Assembly: GCF_016009175.1 (NCBI RefSeq)
Contig: NZ_JADUCM010000015.1
Coordinates: 60,215-124,214 of the forward strand
Reading direction: 5' to 3'
Length of the DNA stretch: 64,000 nucleotides
Origin: Pseudomonas alkylphenolica
GTDB taxonomy: Bacteria > Pseudomonadota > Gammaproteobacteria > Pseudomonadales > Pseudomonadaceae
Shown here: in pieces, positions 34,794-45,890 of the stretch
Numbering within the stretch: the stretch's first letter is position 1
How the letters are laid out: each line of letters opens with the position of its first letter
Notes under the pieces: generated by a model
The model's input: the letters and a program-made list of their open reading frames with translations, nothing else
The model's database searches: none
What the model was told of the DNA's origin: nothing
Program-made: the position numbers and the translations under genes

Positions 34794-34967
34794 ATGGGCC
34801 TCAAATCCAGAAGATGCGCAGTTGTCTGCGCCATTGCCGCAGTGCTCGGGCTTTATGGCACCGCCGCTTACCGGGTCGAACAGGCTCGCCATCAGCCGTA
34901 TTCGGCAGCCAGCTGCAGCCTGGCCCATTGTGTACCGCACACTGCAACCCTCAGCGCCCTCAGGTAA
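34794..34967 (+). CDS. Possible small membrane or exported protein (57 aa)
   Basis: This short ORF begins MGLKSRRCAVVCAIAAVLGL, which is a basic N-terminus followed by one hydrophobic helix, then a short Cys- and His-containing tail. GAGGTGAGC sits 5 to 6 bases upstream and is a good ribosome site. It lies between a LysR gene and an efflux permease. No family was recognised. It is called on the start signal and the signal-peptide-like shape only. Confidence 0.45.
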   Translation: MGLKSRRCAVVCAIAAVLGLYGTAAYRVEQARHQPYSAASCSLAHCVPHTATLSALR

Positions 34968-35098
34968 GGCAAGGCCAGCAGTCGATCGGCACGCCGTGTT
35001 GATCGAGGCAGACGCTTAGCAAGCTATCGAGTACACTGGTCGGCACGTGCTTGTGCAGCCAGGCGCTGCACGATAACCCTGCCTTTTCGAGCTGGCCT

Positions 35099-36556
35099 GT
35101 GACCCAACTCAACACACCTCAACCGGTTCTGCGCAGCGTACTGATGGCGCTGATGCTGGCTATTTTCCTGGGTGCCCTCGACCAGACGATCGTCGCTGTG
35201 TCGATGCCGGCGATTTCCGCGCAGTTCAATGACGTCGGCCTGCTGGCCTGGGTGATCTCCGGCTACATGGTGGCCATGACCGTGGCCGTGCCGATCTACG
35301 GCAAACTGGGTGACCTGTATGGCCGGCGGCGGATGATCCTCACTGGCACCGCGCTGTTCACCCTGGCCTCGCTATTCTGCGCCGTGGCGCAAAACATGGA
35401 GCAACTGATCCTCGCCCGGGTGCTGCAGGGTATTGGCGCCGGCGGCATGGTGTCGGTCAGCCAGGCGATCATTGGCGACTTCGTGCCACCGCGTGAACGC
35501 GGTCGCTACCAGGGTTACTTCAGCAGCATGTACGCCCTGGCCAGTGTGCTCGGCCCGGTGTTGGGCGGCTACCTTACCGAGTACCTGTCGTGGCGCTGGG
35601 TGTTCTGGCTGAACCTGCCCTTGGGGTTGACCGCCTGGTGGGTAACCCGCCGCGCGCTGCACACGTTGGTGGTGCCACAGCGCCAGGCCCAGGTGGACTA
35701 CCTGGGCGCGGCCCTGCTGATTTTTGGTCTGGGCAGCCTGATGCTGAGCATCACCCTGATCGGCCAGGGACACGCGTGGCATACGCCCGAAGTCAGTGTC
35801 CTGGTGCTGTGCGCGCTGCTCGGGTTGTGGGTGTTTGTGCGCCATGAGCGTCAGGTCGCCGAACCCCTGCTACCCCTCAAGCTATTCTCCAACCGGGTCG
35901 CTACGCTGTGCTGGTGTACATTGTTCTTCACCAGCTTTCAGGCCATTTCCCTGACCATGTTGATGCCCCTGCGCTACCAGAGCATCACCGGCGCCGGCGC
36001 AGACAGTACCGCCCTGCATATTCTGCCGCTGGCCATCGGCTTGCCAATCGGTGCTTACTGCGGGGGCCGCCTGACCAGTTTCACCGGACGCTTCAAACCG
36101 CAGATCCTCGGCGGCGCGCTGCTGATGCCGTTTGCCATCGTTGGCATGGCGTTCACCGCACCGCAAGCGGCCTGGCTCAGCGGCTTGTTCATGATCCTGA
36201 CCGGGATTGCCTCGGGCCTGCAGTTCCCGACGTCGCTGGTGGCGGCGCAAAGTGCGGTACAGGCGCAGGATATCGGCGTGGCCACCAGCACCAGCAACCT
36301 GTTCCGATCGCTGGGTGGCGCCATGGGCGTGGCCTGTATGTCGGCAATGTTGCTGGCAATGCTGCAGGGCACGGGCCTGAGCCTGGCCGGCGATGCGTTG
36401 CTCGGCAGCCTCAAGGCGGGCATGCCGGACGAACAACTGCAGCTGCAATTGCTGACAACCTTCCGCCATTTATTACTGGGCAGTGCTATGGTGTCTGTGC
36501 TCGGACTGACAGCCGCACTGGCGTTGCCTGACGCGCAATTACGCGGCCATGGGTAG
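35099..36556 (+). CDS. MFS multidrug efflux permease, DHA2 / EmrB-QacA type
   Basis: This 485-residue inner-membrane drug:H+ antiporter has 14 predicted helices. The DHA2 motif [13 protein letters not shown] lies in helix 1, with [12 protein letters not shown] after helix 2 and [27 protein letters not shown] in the later motif-C region. The start is not certain: I chose GTG 35099 (MTQLNTPQ), while the frame is open back to TTG 35051. It ends 50 bases before the convergent ttgR gene, and P. putida has a similar permease gene next to ttgR. No membrane-fusion partner is adjacent. Confidence 0.9.
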   Translation: MTQLNTPQPVLRSVLMALMLAIFLGALDQTIVAVSMPAISAQFNDVGLLAWVISGYMVAMTVAVPIYGKLGDLYGRRRMILTGTALFTLASLFCAVAQNMEQLILARVLQGIGAGGMVSVSQAIIGDFVPPRERGRYQGYFSSMYALASVLGPVLGGYLTEYLSWRWVFWLNLPLGLTAWWVTRRALHTLVVPQRQAQVDYLGAALLIFGLGSLMLSITLIGQGHAWHTPEVSVLVLCALLGLWVFVRHERQVAEPLLPLKLFSNRVATLCWCTLFFTSFQAISLTMLMPLRYQSITGAGADSTALHILPLAIGLPIGAYCGGRLTSFTGRFKPQILGGALLMPFAIVGMAFTAPQAAWLSGLFMILTGIASGLQFPTSLVAAQSAVQAQDIGVATSTSNLFRSLGGAMGVACMSAMLLAMLQGTGLSLAGDALLGSLKAGMPDEQLQLQLLTTFRHLLLGSAMVSVLGLTAALALPDAQLRGHG

Positions 36557-36606
36557 GACGGATCCGAAGGTTGTGGACATATTTCATCACAAACCTTCAC
36601 AAAGTC

Positions 36607-37239
36607 CTATTTGCGCAATGAGGGGCTCAAGCGCAGCATATCCAGCCCGGTATCGACCCATTGCTCGGCATCACCGAGCAAGTCGAAGCTTTCCGGCAAG
36701 AGCAGCCAGCGTCGAATCAGACCGTCGATGTAGGCATATATCGCCAGTGCTGCACGATCCGGATTCACATCAGCGGGCAATTGCCCGCGCTTGATTGCAT
36801 TGCCCAGCGACAACGCGATATGGGCATGACACTCATCTGTCGAGGTTTGCCGTTGCTGGCGAATTTCGCACATATCATCGGTGAACTCGCACTTGTGATG
36901 CAGAATTTCATTGATACGGCGGGTTTTCGGGTCAAGCACCAACTGGTGCATCAACTGGACCAGCAGCTTGCGCATGCAGCCGAGCGGATCCAGCTCGTCT
37001 TCACTTTCGCTGGCCCGGGCCAGGGCGTCGAGAGGCTCATGCAGGCTGTCGAGCATCGCTTCGACCAGCTCGGCCTTGTCGTTGAAATGCCAATAGATAG
37101 CGCCACGGGTAACCCCGGCCAGTTTGGCGATATCGGCGAGCGTGGTGCGCGCCACTCCGCGCTTGTAGAAGGCCTTTTCTGCTGCCTCAAGTATCTGGGC
37201 GCGGGTTTCCTGGGCTTCCTCTTTGGTTCTACGGACCAT
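36607..37239 (-). CDS. ttgR: TetR-family repressor of the TtgABC efflux pump
   Basis: This 210-residue repressor is near-identical in form to P. putida TtgR. The N-terminal DNA-binding domain has [21 protein letters not shown] and [23 protein letters not shown]. The ligand domain retains [22 protein letters not shown] and [19 protein letters not shown], ending LRLSPSLRK. TtgR binds antibiotics and plant aromatics and then releases the ttgR-ttgA operator. It is divergent from ttgA with the operator at 37371 between them. Confidence 0.96.
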   Translation of the reverse strand: MVRRTKEEAQETRAQILEAAEKAFYKRGVARTTLADIAKLAGVTRGAIYWHFNDKAELVEAMLDSLHEPLDALARASESEDELDPLGCMRKLLVQLMHQLVLDPKTRRINEILHHKCEFTDDMCEIRQQRQTSTDECHAHIALSLGNAIKRGQLPADVNPDRAALAIYAYIDGLIRRWLLLPESFDLLGDAEQWVDTGLDMLRLSPSLRK

Positions 37240-37370
37240 GGCAGTACAACCTCATCAAGACCCAGACGTGCCTGTGGCCATCCGGGAGCTGGGCCGGGCC
37301 AACCTTTTGCAGATTGTGACCGGCATATGAAATTCAAGGCTTGCAGCGGCCTGGGGCATCGTCAGCAAGG

Positions 37371-37402
37371 TATTTACAAACAACCATGAATGTAAGTATA
37401 TT
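37371..37402. promoter_or_regulatory. TtgR operator overlapping the ttgA promoter
   Basis: The 30-bp imperfect palindrome at 37371-37400 starts TATTTACAAACAACC and is, from memory, the same as the characterised P. putida TtgR operator. A promoter with TTTACA at 37373 and TATATT at 37397 (18-base spacer) lies across it and reads towards ttgA. Repressor binding would block both divergent promoters. Confidence 0.85.
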
Positions 37403-37498
37403 CCTTAGCAAGCTATTTATCCACTCGACAGAATTTTTTCTTAAACACCCTTTCCACTATTCTTGAGCGTCTTCAGCTCTTGCGACCCGAGGATCTTC

Positions 37499-38650
37499 AT
37501 GCAATTCAAGCCAGCTGTTACCGCTCTGGTATCCGCCGTCGCCCTGGCAACACTGCTCAGTGGCTGTAAAAAGGAAGAGGCTGCGCCCGTTGCGCAAGCG
37601 CCTCAGGTCGGCGTCGTAACCCTGAAAACTCAAGCCTATACCCTCACCTCCGACCTGCCGGGGCGGACCACTGCTTATCGCATTGCTGAAGTTCGCCCAC
37701 AGGTCAACGGCATCATTCTCAAGCGTCTGTTCAAGGAAGGTACCGAGGTCAAGGAAGGCCAGCAGCTCTACCAGATCGACCCGTCAGTGTACGAGGCGAC
37801 CCTGACCAGCGCTCAGGCCAACCTGCAATCGACCCGTTCGCTGTCCGAACGCTACAAGCAACTGGTTGCCGAACAAGCCGTAAGCCGCCAGGAATACGAC
37901 GACGCGCAAGCCAAACGTTTGCAGGCTGAAGCCGCGCTGCGCAGTGCCCAGATCGACCTGCGCTACACCAAGGTGCTGGCCCCGCTGAGCGGCCGTATCG
38001 GTCGTTCCGCAGTCACCGAAGGCGCCCTGGTCAACAATGGCCAGGCCGACGCCATGGCCGTCATCCAGCAACTGGACCCGATCTATGTCGACGTCACCCA
38101 GTCTTCGGCCGAGCTGCTCAAGCTGCGCCGTGAACTGGAAAGCGGCCAGTTGCAGAAGGTCGGTGACAACGCCGCCAAGGTCACCCTGACCCTGGAAGAC
38201 GGCAGCACCTACCGCCAGGAAGGTCGCCTGGAGTTCTCCGAAGTGTCGGTTGATCCGACCACAGGTTCGGTCACCCTGCGTGCCGTGTTCCCCAACCCCG
38301 AACACAACCTGCTGCCGGGCATGTTCGTCCACGCGCGCCTGAAGGCCGGCGTCAACGACCAGGCCATCCTGGTGCCGCAACAAGGCGTGACCCGCGACCT
38401 CAAGGGCCAGCCGACTGCACTGGTCGTCAACCAGGAAAACAAGGTCGAGCTGCGCCAGCTCAAGGCCAGCCGGACCGTTGGCAGCGAGTGGCTGATCCAG
38501 GAAGGCCTCAACGCCGGTGACCGCGTGATCACCGAAGGCCTGCAGTACGTCAAACCGGGTGTCGAGGTGAAGGTCAGCGAAGCCACCAACGTCAAACCTG
38601 CCCAGACCACCCAGGCCAATGCAACGAATGCAGAGGCCAAAGGGGAGTAA
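37499..38650 (+). CDS. ttgA: RND efflux periplasmic adaptor (membrane-fusion) lipoprotein
   Basis: This 383-residue MexA/AcrA-type adaptor links inner- and outer-membrane parts of the pump. The lipobox LLSGC with Cys23 marks lipid anchoring. Barrel-sandwich halves (VRPQVNGIILKRLFKEGTEVKEGQQLYQID and KVLAPLSGRIGRSAVTEGALV, each in parts) flank an alpha-hairpin (about residues 100-165), and beta-barrel and membrane-proximal domains follow. I chose ATG 37499 rather than the frame opening at 37463, because it places the lipobox correctly. The ttgB gene starts 3 bases after its stop. Confidence 0.96.
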   Translation: MQFKPAVTALVSAVALATLLSGCKKEEAAPVAQAPQVGVVTLKTQAYTLTSDLPGRTTAYRIAEVRPQVNGIILKRLFKEGTEVKEGQQLYQIDPSVYEATLTSAQANLQSTRSLSERYKQLVAEQAVSRQEYDDAQAKRLQAEAALRSAQIDLRYTKVLAPLSGRIGRSAVTEGALVNNGQADAMAVIQQLDPIYVDVTQSSAELLKLRRELESGQLQKVGDNAAKVTLTLEDGSTYRQEGRLEFSEVSVDPTTGSVTLRAVFPNPEHNLLPGMFVHARLKAGVNDQAILVPQQGVTRDLKGQPTALVVNQENKVELRQLKASRTVGSEWLIQEGLNAGDRVITEGLQYVKPGVEVKVSEATNVKPAQTTQANATNAEAKGE

Positions 38651-38653
38651 ACC

Positions 38654-41600
38654 ATGTCGAGATTTTTTATCGATCGCCCGATTTTTGCCTGGGTGATCGC
38701 CTTGGTGATCATGTTGGTCGGCGCGTTGTCGATCCTCAAGTTGCCAATCAACCAGTACCCGAGCATTGCGCCACCGGCCATCGCCATCGCCGTAACCTAT
38801 CCGGGCGCCTCGGCGCAGACCGTACAGGACACGGTGGTTCAGGTGATCGAGCAACAGCTCAACGGTATCGATAACCTGCGTTATGTCTCGTCGGAAAGTA
38901 ACTCCGACGGCACCATGACCATTACCGCGACCTTCGAGCAGGGCACCAACCCCGATACCGCTCAGGTCCAGGTCCAGAACAAGCTGAACCTGGCAACCCC
39001 GCTGCTGCCGCAAGAAGTACAGCAACAGGGTATTCGCGTTACCAAGGCGGTGAAGAACTTCCTGCTGGTAATCGGTCTGGTGTCTGAAGACGGCAGCATG
39101 ACCAAGGACGACCTGGCCAACTACATCGTCTCCAACATGCAGGACCCGATCTCGCGGACCGCCGGTGTCGGTGACTTCCAGGTGTTCGGTGCCCAGTATG
39201 CGATGCGGATCTGGCTCGACCCGGCCAAGCTCAACAAGTACCAGCTGACCCCCGTCGACGTGCGCACTGCAGTGGCTGCACAGAACGTGCAGATTTCCTC
39301 TGGCCAGCTCGGCGGCCTGCCGGCCCTGCCAGGGACTCAGCTGAACGCCACCATCATCGGCAAGACCCGTCTGCAGACCGCCGAGCAGTTCGAGAAGATC
39401 CTGCTCAAGGTCAACCGCGATGGCTCGCAGGTACGCCTGAGCGATGTCGCCAACGTCAGCCTGGGTGGTGAGAACTACGCCGTGAGCGCGCAGTTCAACG
39501 GCAAACCGGCCTCGGGTCTGGCGGTCAAGCTGGCGACCGGCGCCAACGCGCTGGATACCGCCAAGGCACTGCGCAAGACCATCAGCGACCTCGAGCCGTT
39601 CTTCCCGGAAGGCATGAAGGCGGTGTTCCCGTATGACACCACGCCAGTGGTGACCGAATCGATCAGCGGGGTAATCCATACCCTGATCGAAGCGATCGTG
39701 CTGGTGTTCCTGGTGATGTACCTGTTCCTGCAAAACTTCCGCGCCACCATCATCACCACGATGACGGTGCCCGTGGTATTGCTCGGTACCTTCGGCATCC
39801 TCGCTGCCGCCGGCTTCAGCATCAACACCCTGACCATGTTCGGCATGGTACTGGCCATCGGTCTATTGGTGGACGATGCCATCGTTGTGGTGGAAAACGT
39901 CGAGCGGGTAATGGCCGAAGAGGGCCTGTCACCCAAGGAAGCCACCAAGAAGTCCATGGGCCAGATCCAGGGCGCACTGGTGGGTATCGCCATGGTGCTC
40001 TCGGCGGTACTGCTGCCCATGGCATTCTTCAGCGGCTCGACCGGGGTGATCTACAAGCAGTTCTCGATCACCATCGTTTCGGCCATGGCGCTGTCGGTGC
40101 TGGTAGCGCTGATCTTCACCCCTGCCCTGTGCGCAACCATGCTCAAGGCGATTCCCAAGGGTGAACATCACGTTCCCAAACGCGGCTTCTTCGGCTGGTT
40201 CAACCGTAACTTCGATCGCAGCGTACAGAGCTACGAGCGCGGTGTCGGCAACATGTTGCGGCACAAGGCGCCGTACCTGCTGGCCTACCTGCTGATCGTG
40301 GTCGGCATGATCTGGCTGTTCACCCGCATCCCTACCGCGTTCCTCCCGGAAGAAGACCAGGGCGTACTGTTTGCCCAGGTGCAGACACCAGCCGGCTCCA
40401 GTGCCGAGCGGACCCAGGTGGTGATCGACGAGATGCGCAGCTACCTGCTGGACAAGGAAGCCGACACCGTCGCCTCGGTGTTCACCGTAAACGGCTTCAA
40501 CTTCGCCGGTCGCGGTCAGAGCTCGGGTATGGCCTTCATCATGCTCAAGCCCTGGGAAGAACGTTCCGCCGAGAACAACGTGTTCAACCTGGCCGCCCGT
40601 GCCCAGCAACACTTCTTCACCTTCCGTGACGCGATGGTGTTCGCCTTTGCCCCGCCTGCGGTACTGGAGCTGGGTAACGCCACCGGTTTCGACGTGTTCC
40701 TGCAAGACCGTTCCGGTGTGGGTCACGACAAGCTGATGGAAGCGCGCAACCAGTTCCTCGGCATGGCCGCGCAAAGCAAGATCCTCTCGGCCGTGCGTCC
40801 GAACGGTCTGAACGATGAACCGCAATACCAGCTGACCGTCGACGACGAGCGCGCCAGTGCCTTGGGCGTGACCATTGCCGACATCAACAACACCCTGTCG
40901 ATTGCCCTGGGTGCCAGCTACGTCAACGACTTCATCGACCGCGGTCGGGTGAAGAAGGTCTACATCCAGGGTGAGTCCGCTTCGCGCATGAGCCCCGAAG
41001 ACCTGCAGAAGTGGTACGTGCGCAACGCCGCCGGCGAGATGGTGCCGTTCTCCTCCTTCGCCAAAGGCGAGTGGATCTACGGTGCACCGAAGCTTGCGCG
41101 TTACAACGGTGTAGAAGCCATGGAGATTCTCGGTGCCCCGGCCCCTGGCTACAGTACCGGTGAGGCCATGCTCGAAGTTGAACGTATCGCCGCGCAACTG
41201 CCCAAGGGTATCGGTTACTCCTGGACCGGTCTGTCGTACGAGGAGCGCCTGTCGGGCTCCCAGGCCCCTGCCCTGTACGCGTTGTCGCTGCTGATGGTGT
41301 TCCTGTGCCTGGCGGCGCTGTATGAAAGCTGGTCGATTCCGATCGCGGTCATGCTCGTGGTACCGCTCGGGATCATTGGTGCACTGTTGGCCACCAGCCT
41401 TCGCGGCCTGTCCAACGACGTGTACTTCCAGGTGGGACTGTTGACCACCATCGGCCTGGCGGCGAAGAACGCGATTCTGATCGTCGAGTTCGCCAAGGAA
41501 CTGCACGAGCAGGGCCGCAACCTGGTCGACGCGGCCATCGAAGCCTGCCGGATGCGTTTGCGGCCGATCATCATGACCTCGCTGGCGTTCATCCTCGGCG

Positions 41601-41809
41601 TGGTACCGTTGGCTACCTCTACCGGTGCGGGCTCGGGCAGCCAGCACGCGATCGGTACCGGGGTAATCGGCGGCATGTTGACGGCCACCGTCCTCGCGAT
41701 TTTCTGGGTACCCCTGTTCTTCGTTACCGTGTCGTCGATGTTCACCGGCAAAAAAGCCGAAGAAGAAGACGCCACACCTGCCACTCCACGCAATGAGGCT
41801 GGGCAATGA
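38654..41809 (+). CDS. ttgB: RND multidrug efflux transporter
   Basis: This 1051-residue inner-membrane HAE1 pump has 12 helices and two large periplasmic loops. The opening [20 protein letters not shown] and the helix-4 proton-relay pair in [22 protein letters not shown] (two adjacent Asp) are visible. [17 protein letters not shown] carries the relay Lys in helix 10. The length and motifs match MexB/AcrB. GGGGAG precedes the start. The stop overlaps ttgC by 4 bases. In P. putida this pump exports antibiotics, solvents and flavonoids. Confidence 0.97.
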   Translation: MSRFFIDRPIFAWVIALVIMLVGALSILKLPINQYPSIAPPAIAIAVTYPGASAQTVQDTVVQVIEQQLNGIDNLRYVSSESNSDGTMTITATFEQGTNPDTAQVQVQNKLNLATPLLPQEVQQQGIRVTKAVKNFLLVIGLVSEDGSMTKDDLANYIVSNMQDPISRTAGVGDFQVFGAQYAMRIWLDPAKLNKYQLTPVDVRTAVAAQNVQISSGQLGGLPALPGTQLNATIIGKTRLQTAEQFEKILLKVNRDGSQVRLSDVANVSLGGENYAVSAQFNGKPASGLAVKLATGANALDTAKALRKTISDLEPFFPEGMKAVFPYDTTPVVTESISGVIHTLIEAIVLVFLVMYLFLQNFRATIITTMTVPVVLLGTFGILAAAGFSINTLTMFGMVLAIGLLVDDAIVVVENVERVMAEEGLSPKEATKKSMGQIQGALVGIAMVLSAVLLPMAFFSGSTGVIYKQFSITIVSAMALSVLVALIFTPALCATMLKAIPKGEHHVPKRGFFGWFNRNFDRSVQSYERGVGNMLRHKAPYLLAYLLIVVGMIWLFTRIPTAFLPEEDQGVLFAQVQTPAGSSAERTQVVIDEMRSYLLDKEADTVASVFTVNGFNFAGRGQSSGMAFIMLKPWEERSAENNVFNLAARAQQHFFTFRDAMVFAFAPPAVLELGNATGFDVFLQDRSGVGHDKLMEARNQFLGMAAQSKILSAVRPNGLNDEPQYQLTVDDERASALGVTIADINNTLSIALGASYVNDFIDRGRVKKVYIQGESASRMSPEDLQKWYVRNAAGEMVPFSSFAKGEWIYGAPKLARYNGVEAMEILGAPAPGYSTGEAMLEVERIAAQLPKGIGYSWTGLSYEERLSGSQAPALYALSLLMVFLCLAALYESWSIPIAVMLVVPLGIIGALLATSLRGLSNDVYFQVGLLTTIGLAAKNAILIVEFAKELHEQGRNLVDAAIEACRMRLRPIIMTSLAFILGVVPLATSTGAGSGSQHAIGTGVIGGMLTATVLAIFWVPLFFVTVSSMFTGKKAEEEDATPATPRNEAGQ

Positions 41810-43260
41810 GTAAGTCCCTGTTGTCCCTGGCGATCACCGCTTTCATGCTGGGCGGTTGCTCGCTGATCCCTGACTACCAGACCCCGGAATCGCCGGTGGC
41901 CGCGCAGTGGCCGCAAGGCCCTGCCTACTCGCCGACCGAGTCGGCGCAAGTGGCCGCTGCCGAACAGGGCTGGCGTCAGTTTTTCCATGACCCGGCGCTG
42001 CAGCAGCTGATCCAGACCTCGCTGGTCAACAACCGCGACCTGAAGGTCGCGGCCCTGAACATCGATGCCTACCGGGCGCAGTACCGCATCCAGCGGGCCG
42101 ATCTGTTCCCGGCGGTCAGCGCCACCGGTAGCGGCAGCCGTCAGCGCATGCCGGCCGATATGTCGCAGACTGGCGAATCCGGTATCACCAGCACCTACTC
42201 GGCCACCCTGGGCGTGAGCGCCTACGAACTCGACCTGTTCGGTCGCGTGCGCAGCCTCACCGAGCAGCAACTGGAAATCTACCTGTCCAGCGAAGAAGCG
42301 CGGCGATCGACCCAGATCGCCCTGGTGGCCAGCGTGGCCAACGCCTACTTCACCTGGCAGGCCGATCAGGACCTGCTCAAGCTGACCGAAGACACCCTCA
42401 AGACTTACGAGCAAAGCTACGCATTGACCTTGCGCAGCAATGAAGTAGGGGTGGCTTCGGCCCTGGACCTGAGCCAGGCACGGACATCGGTAGAAGGTGC
42501 CCGGGTCAAGCTGGCCCAGTACCAGCGCCTGGTTGCCCAGGACCAGAACAGCCTGGCTGTGCTGCTCGGCACCGGCATTCCGGCCGACCTGCCGGCGGCG
42601 AAGGATCTGGACAGCGACCTGCTGGCCGACGTGCCGGCGGGCCTGCCGTCCGACGTGCTGCACCGCCGTCCGGACATCCAGGAAGCCGAGCACCTGCTCA
42701 AGGCTGCCAACGCCAACATCGGCGCCGCCCGGGCTGCGTTCTTCCCGAGCATCAGCCTGACCGCCAACGCCGGCACCATCAGCCCGGACATGAGCGGGCT
42801 GTTCAACGGCGGTTCCGGTACCTGGCTGTTCCAGCCGCAGATCAACCTGCCGATCTTCAACGCCGGTGCGCTGCGTGCCAGCCTCGACTACTCGAAGATC
42901 CAGAAGGACATCAACGTCGCCAAGTACGAGAAAACCATCCAGACCGCCTTCCAGGAAGTCTCCGATGGCCTCGCGGCGCGCAAGACCTTCAACGAGCAGT
43001 TGCAAGCCCAGCGTGACCTGGTGTCTGCCAACCAGGACTACTACCGTCTGGCCGAACGTCGTTACCGTATTGGTGTCGACAGCAACCTGACCTTCCTCGA
43101 TGCCCAGCGTCAGCTGTTCAACAGCCAGCAGTCGCTGATCACCGACCGGCTGTCGCAGCTGGTGAGTGAGGTCAACCTGTACAAGGCCCTCGGTGGCGGC
43201 TGGTACGAGCAGACCGGTCAGGCACAGCAGCAGGCGGCGGTTGATTCGCCAAAAAGCTGA
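41806..43260 (+). CDS. ttgC: Outer-membrane efflux channel lipoprotein
   Basis: This 484-residue OprM/TolC-type channel has lipobox MLGGC with Cys18. Two structural repeats are visible, one with [29 protein letters not shown] in parts and the second with [30 protein letters not shown]. It completes the TtgABC tripartite pump. It overlaps ttgB by 4 bases (ATGA) and is followed by a clear terminator. Confidence 0.96.
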   Translation: MSKSLLSLAITAFMLGGCSLIPDYQTPESPVAAQWPQGPAYSPTESAQVAAAEQGWRQFFHDPALQQLIQTSLVNNRDLKVAALNIDAYRAQYRIQRADLFPAVSATGSGSRQRMPADMSQTGESGITSTYSATLGVSAYELDLFGRVRSLTEQQLEIYLSSEEARRSTQIALVASVANAYFTWQADQDLLKLTEDTLKTYEQSYALTLRSNEVGVASALDLSQARTSVEGARVKLAQYQRLVAQDQNSLAVLLGTGIPADLPAAKDLDSDLLADVPAGLPSDVLHRRPDIQEAEHLLKAANANIGAARAAFFPSISLTANAGTISPDMSGLFNGGSGTWLFQPQINLPIFNAGALRASLDYSKIQKDINVAKYEKTIQTAFQEVSDGLAARKTFNEQLQAQRDLVSANQDYYRLAERRYRIGVDSNLTFLDAQRQLFNSQQSLITDRLSQLVSEVNLYKALGGGWYEQTGQAQQQAAVDSPKS

Positions 43261-43279
43261 GTAGCCGTTGAGTGACCAG

Positions 43280-43306
43280 AGCCCACCCTTGCGGTGGGCT
43301 TTTTTA
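43280..43306 (+). terminator. Rho-independent terminator of ttgABC
   Basis: AGCCCACC and GGTGGGCT form a perfect 8-bp stem with a CTTGC loop, followed by TTTTTAT. It lies 20 bases after the ttgC stop. Confidence 0.93.
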
Positions 43307-43322
43307 TTCGCCGCACAACCTC

Positions 43323-43412
43323 TGTAGGAGCATGGCTTGCCCGCGAAAAACGATGACGCGGAGCATCAGGAACACCGCGGTGCCCGGTTCGCCGGCAAGC
43401 CCGGCTCCTACG
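43323..43412. repeat. REPIN: two inverted REP elements
   Basis: The left REP opens TGTAGGAGCATGGCTTGCCC and the right one, in inverse orientation, ends GCAAGCCCGGCTCCTAC. They enclose about 40 bases. A degenerate third half follows (GGCTCCCACA). This is the typical Pseudomonas doublet mobilised by RAYT proteins; no RAYT gene is in the window. Confidence 0.85.
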
Positions 43413-43457
43413 TCGGCGGCTCCCACAAAGACAGTTGCGCCTACAAATCGAAAAGTA

Positions 43458-43471
43458 ACTAACCAGTTAGT
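43458..43471. promoter_or_regulatory. 14-bp palindrome, TetR-type operator candidate
   Basis: ACTAACCAGTTAGT is a near-perfect dyad (arms ACTAAC/GTTAGT around CA) and has the form of operators bound by several TetR-family repressors. It lies 172 bases upstream of the OprD porin start. No TetR gene other than ttgR is in the window. Confidence 0.4.
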
Positions 43472-43642
43472 GTTCGGTTATCGCCCAGTACCGCTTGTAA
43501 CGAATTGATTCCCCCTCCCCGCCGCCGCACCATCCCTTCGCAGCTTCTTCATGCCGTACCCAAAGATCGCTACCCGGCCTGTGACCCCACTCCGTCACAG
43601 CGGACGGTTTCGGCTTACATAAAAACAAGAGACATACCGAAG

Positions 43643-44896
43643 ATGACCACAACGCCCACCGCACGTCACCTGCTTCCCGGCCTGCTGGCCATGGCTTGCG
43701 CCTTGCCCGCCGCCGCAACCGAAGGCGGCTTTATCGAAGACGCCAAGGCCAGCCTCAACCTGCGCAACTTCTACATCAACCGCAACTTCGTCGACCCGGC
43801 TTACCCGCAAAGCAAAGGCGAAGAATGGACCCAAAGCTTCATTCTCGATGCGCGTTCGGGCTTCACCCAAGGCCTTGTCGGTTTCGGCGTCGATGTACTG
43901 GGGCTGTATTCGGTCAAGCTGGATGGCGGCAAGGGTACGGCCGGCACCCATTTGTTGCCGGTGCATGACGATGGCCGTCCCGCCGATGACTTCGGTCGTC
44001 TGGGGGTGGCACTCAAGGCCAAGGTCTCCAACACCGAGCTGAAAATCGGCGAGTGGATGCCGGTGTTGCCGATCCTGCGCTCGGACGATGGCCGCTCGTT
44101 GCCGCAAACGTTCCGCGGCGGGCAGATCACTTCCCAGGAAATCGCCGGCCTGACGGTGTACGCAGGGCAGTTCCGTGGCAACAGCCCGCGTAACGACGCG
44201 AGCATGGAAGACATGTCGATGAACGGCAAGGCGGCCTTCACCTCCGACCGCTTCAACTTTGTCGGCGGCGAGTACAGCTTCAACGATAAACGTACGCTGA
44301 TCGGCCTGTGGAATGCCGAGCTCAAAGACATCTACAGCCAGCAGTACATCAACCTGGTGCACAGCCAGCCCCTAGGTGACTGGACCCTGGGTGCCAACCT
44401 CGGTTACTTCTTCGGCAAGGAAGATGGCGCCGAGCGGGCCGGTGAGCTGGACAACCGCACCGCCTCGGCATTGCTGTCGGCCAAGTACGGCAGCAACACC
44501 TTTTACGTCGGCCTGCAAAAAGTCAGTGGTGACGATGCCTGGATGCGGGTTAACGGCACCAGCGGCGGTTCGCTGGCCAACGACAGCTACAACTCCAGCT
44601 TCGACAACGCCAAGGAGCGCTCCTGGCAACTGCGCCACGACTTCAACTTTGCCGGTGTCGGGGTCCCCGGCCTGACCCTGATGAACCGCTACATCAGCGG
44701 TGACAATGTGCACACTGCAACGGTCAGCGATGGCGAGGAATGGGCACGTGAATCGGAGCTGGCCTACGTGATCCAGTCCGGCACGCTGAAGAACCTGTCG
44801 GTGAAATGGCGCAACTCGACCATGCGCCGCGACTACAGCACCAACGCCTTCGATGAGAACCGCCTGATCATCAGCTACCCGATCAGCATTCTCTGA
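43643..44896 (+). CDS. OprD-family outer-membrane porin
   Basis: This 417-residue specific porin has a signal peptide ending ALPAAA and the mature start TEGGFIEDAKASLNLRNFYINRNF. It then has the 18-strand OprD features (EWTQSFILDARSGFTQGLVGFGVD, LKAKVSNTELKIGEW) and a C-terminal strand LIISYPISIL. The start ATG 43643 was preferred to the long frame from 43505, since only it gives a signal peptide. The substrate is uncertain. In P. putida an OprD-type gene (pcaP) adjoins pcaC, so this may be its counterpart, separated by the ats module; it could equally serve sulfate esters. Confidence 0.9.
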   Translation: MTTTPTARHLLPGLLAMACALPAAATEGGFIEDAKASLNLRNFYINRNFVDPAYPQSKGEEWTQSFILDARSGFTQGLVGFGVDVLGLYSVKLDGGKGTAGTHLLPVHDDGRPADDFGRLGVALKAKVSNTELKIGEWMPVLPILRSDDGRSLPQTFRGGQITSQEIAGLTVYAGQFRGNSPRNDASMEDMSMNGKAAFTSDRFNFVGGEYSFNDKRTLIGLWNAELKDIYSQQYINLVHSQPLGDWTLGANLGYFFGKEDGAERAGELDNRTASALLSAKYGSNTFYVGLQKVSGDDAWMRVNGTSGGSLANDSYNSSFDNAKERSWQLRHDFNFAGVGVPGLTLMNRYISGDNVHTATVSDGEEWARESELAYVIQSGTLKNLSVKWRNSTMRRDYSTNAFDENRLIISYPISIL

Positions 44897-44934
44897 TAAG
44901 CGCGGGCGGCGACCCTGGGCCGCCGCCCTGCCGT

Positions 44935-45834
44935 TTACGCCCCGCGGGTGGTTCGGCTGCGCTGGCCGTTGATGCCGACCGGCACGTCGCCCTGCAAGGT
45001 TACCCGACGCACAACCCGGTTCTGCGTGCCATAGTCATCGACGGCGTAATGCTGGGTACCGCGGTTGTCCCAGATCGCCACGTCACCTGCCTGCCAGCGC
45101 CAGCGCACGGTGTTTTCCAGGCGCGTGACATGGCTCTGCAACAGGTTGAAGAGGTGGGTGGAATCAAATTGTGAGTAACCCTTCAGGCGTTTGACGAAAT
45201 GGCCGAGCAGCAGGTGCTTCTCACCGCTGACCGGGTGTACGCGCACCACCGGATGCTCCGTTTCATACACTGTTGAGGTGAAAATACGACGATAGCTTTC
45301 CTGCTGCTCGGCGGTGACATTCGGCTTGGCAGCAGCATAGTCGTACTCGTTGCTGTGCACCGCCCAGAGCTTGTCGGCCAGGGCCTGCAATTCAGCCGGG
45401 AGGTCCTGGTAGGCCGTGGCGGTGTTGGCCCAGACCGTGTCGCCACCCGAGGCCGGGGCGACCACCGAGCGCAGGATCGATGCCTTCGGATAGGCCTCGA
45501 CGAAGGTCACATCGGTATGCCAGGAGTTGGCCCGGCGCTCGCCATCCAGTTCCAGCAGGAAGCGCGTGCCTTCGCGAACCGGCACGGTGGGGTGGGCAAT
45601 CGGCTCACCCAGCAGGTGCGCGAATGCTTCCTGGCCCTGGTCGTCGAGGTGATGCTGGGCGCGGAAGAAAATCACCTTGTGCTCTACCAGTGCGGCCTGG
45701 ATGGCCTCGATCACGGCGGGCTCAAGGTCGGCACTCAACTGTACCCCGCGAATCTCGGCGCCGATGCGTCCGGCCACCGGATGGATGTCCAGCGCGTGGC
45801 TGATCGGTGCTACGGCGTGTGCGGCATTGCTCAT
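44935..45834 (-). CDS. atsK: Alpha-ketoglutarate-dependent alkylsulfatase (TauD/TfdA family)
   Basis: This 299-residue Fe(II)/2-oxoglutarate dioxygenase oxidises alkyl sulfate esters, releasing aldehyde and inorganic sulfate. The iron triad is visible as His106 and Asp108 in SWHTDVTF and His262 in RGTQHYAVDD. A 2-oxoglutarate-binding Arg follows in RVVRRVTLQGDVPVG. The residue numbering and length fit AtsK of P. putida. GAGGG lies 8 bases upstream of the start. It is divergent from a LysR gene and close to ABC-transport and arylsulfatase genes, which supports the sulfate-ester role over taurine. Confidence 0.88.
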   Translation of the reverse strand: MSNAAHAVAPISHALDIHPVAGRIGAEIRGVQLSADLEPAVIEAIQAALVEHKVIFFRAQHHLDDQGQEAFAHLLGEPIAHPTVPVREGTRFLLELDGERRANSWHTDVTFVEAYPKASILRSVVAPASGGDTVWANTATAYQDLPAELQALADKLWAVHSNEYDYAAAKPNVTAEQQESYRRIFTSTVYETEHPVVRVHPVSGEKHLLLGHFVKRLKGYSQFDSTHLFNLLQSHVTRLENTVRWRWQAGDVAIWDNRGTQHYAVDDYGTQNRVVRRVTLQGDVPVGINGQRSRTTRGA

Positions 45835-45890
45835 GTGACGACCCTCATCTGGCTGCTCTAGGAAAATGCCGATGAAACACTGGCGCTATC

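Noticed and set aside
43323..43412. Insertion sequence or attachment site
   Set aside because: The inverted repeats are REP halves about 90 bases apart with no transposase, target duplication or integrase gene.
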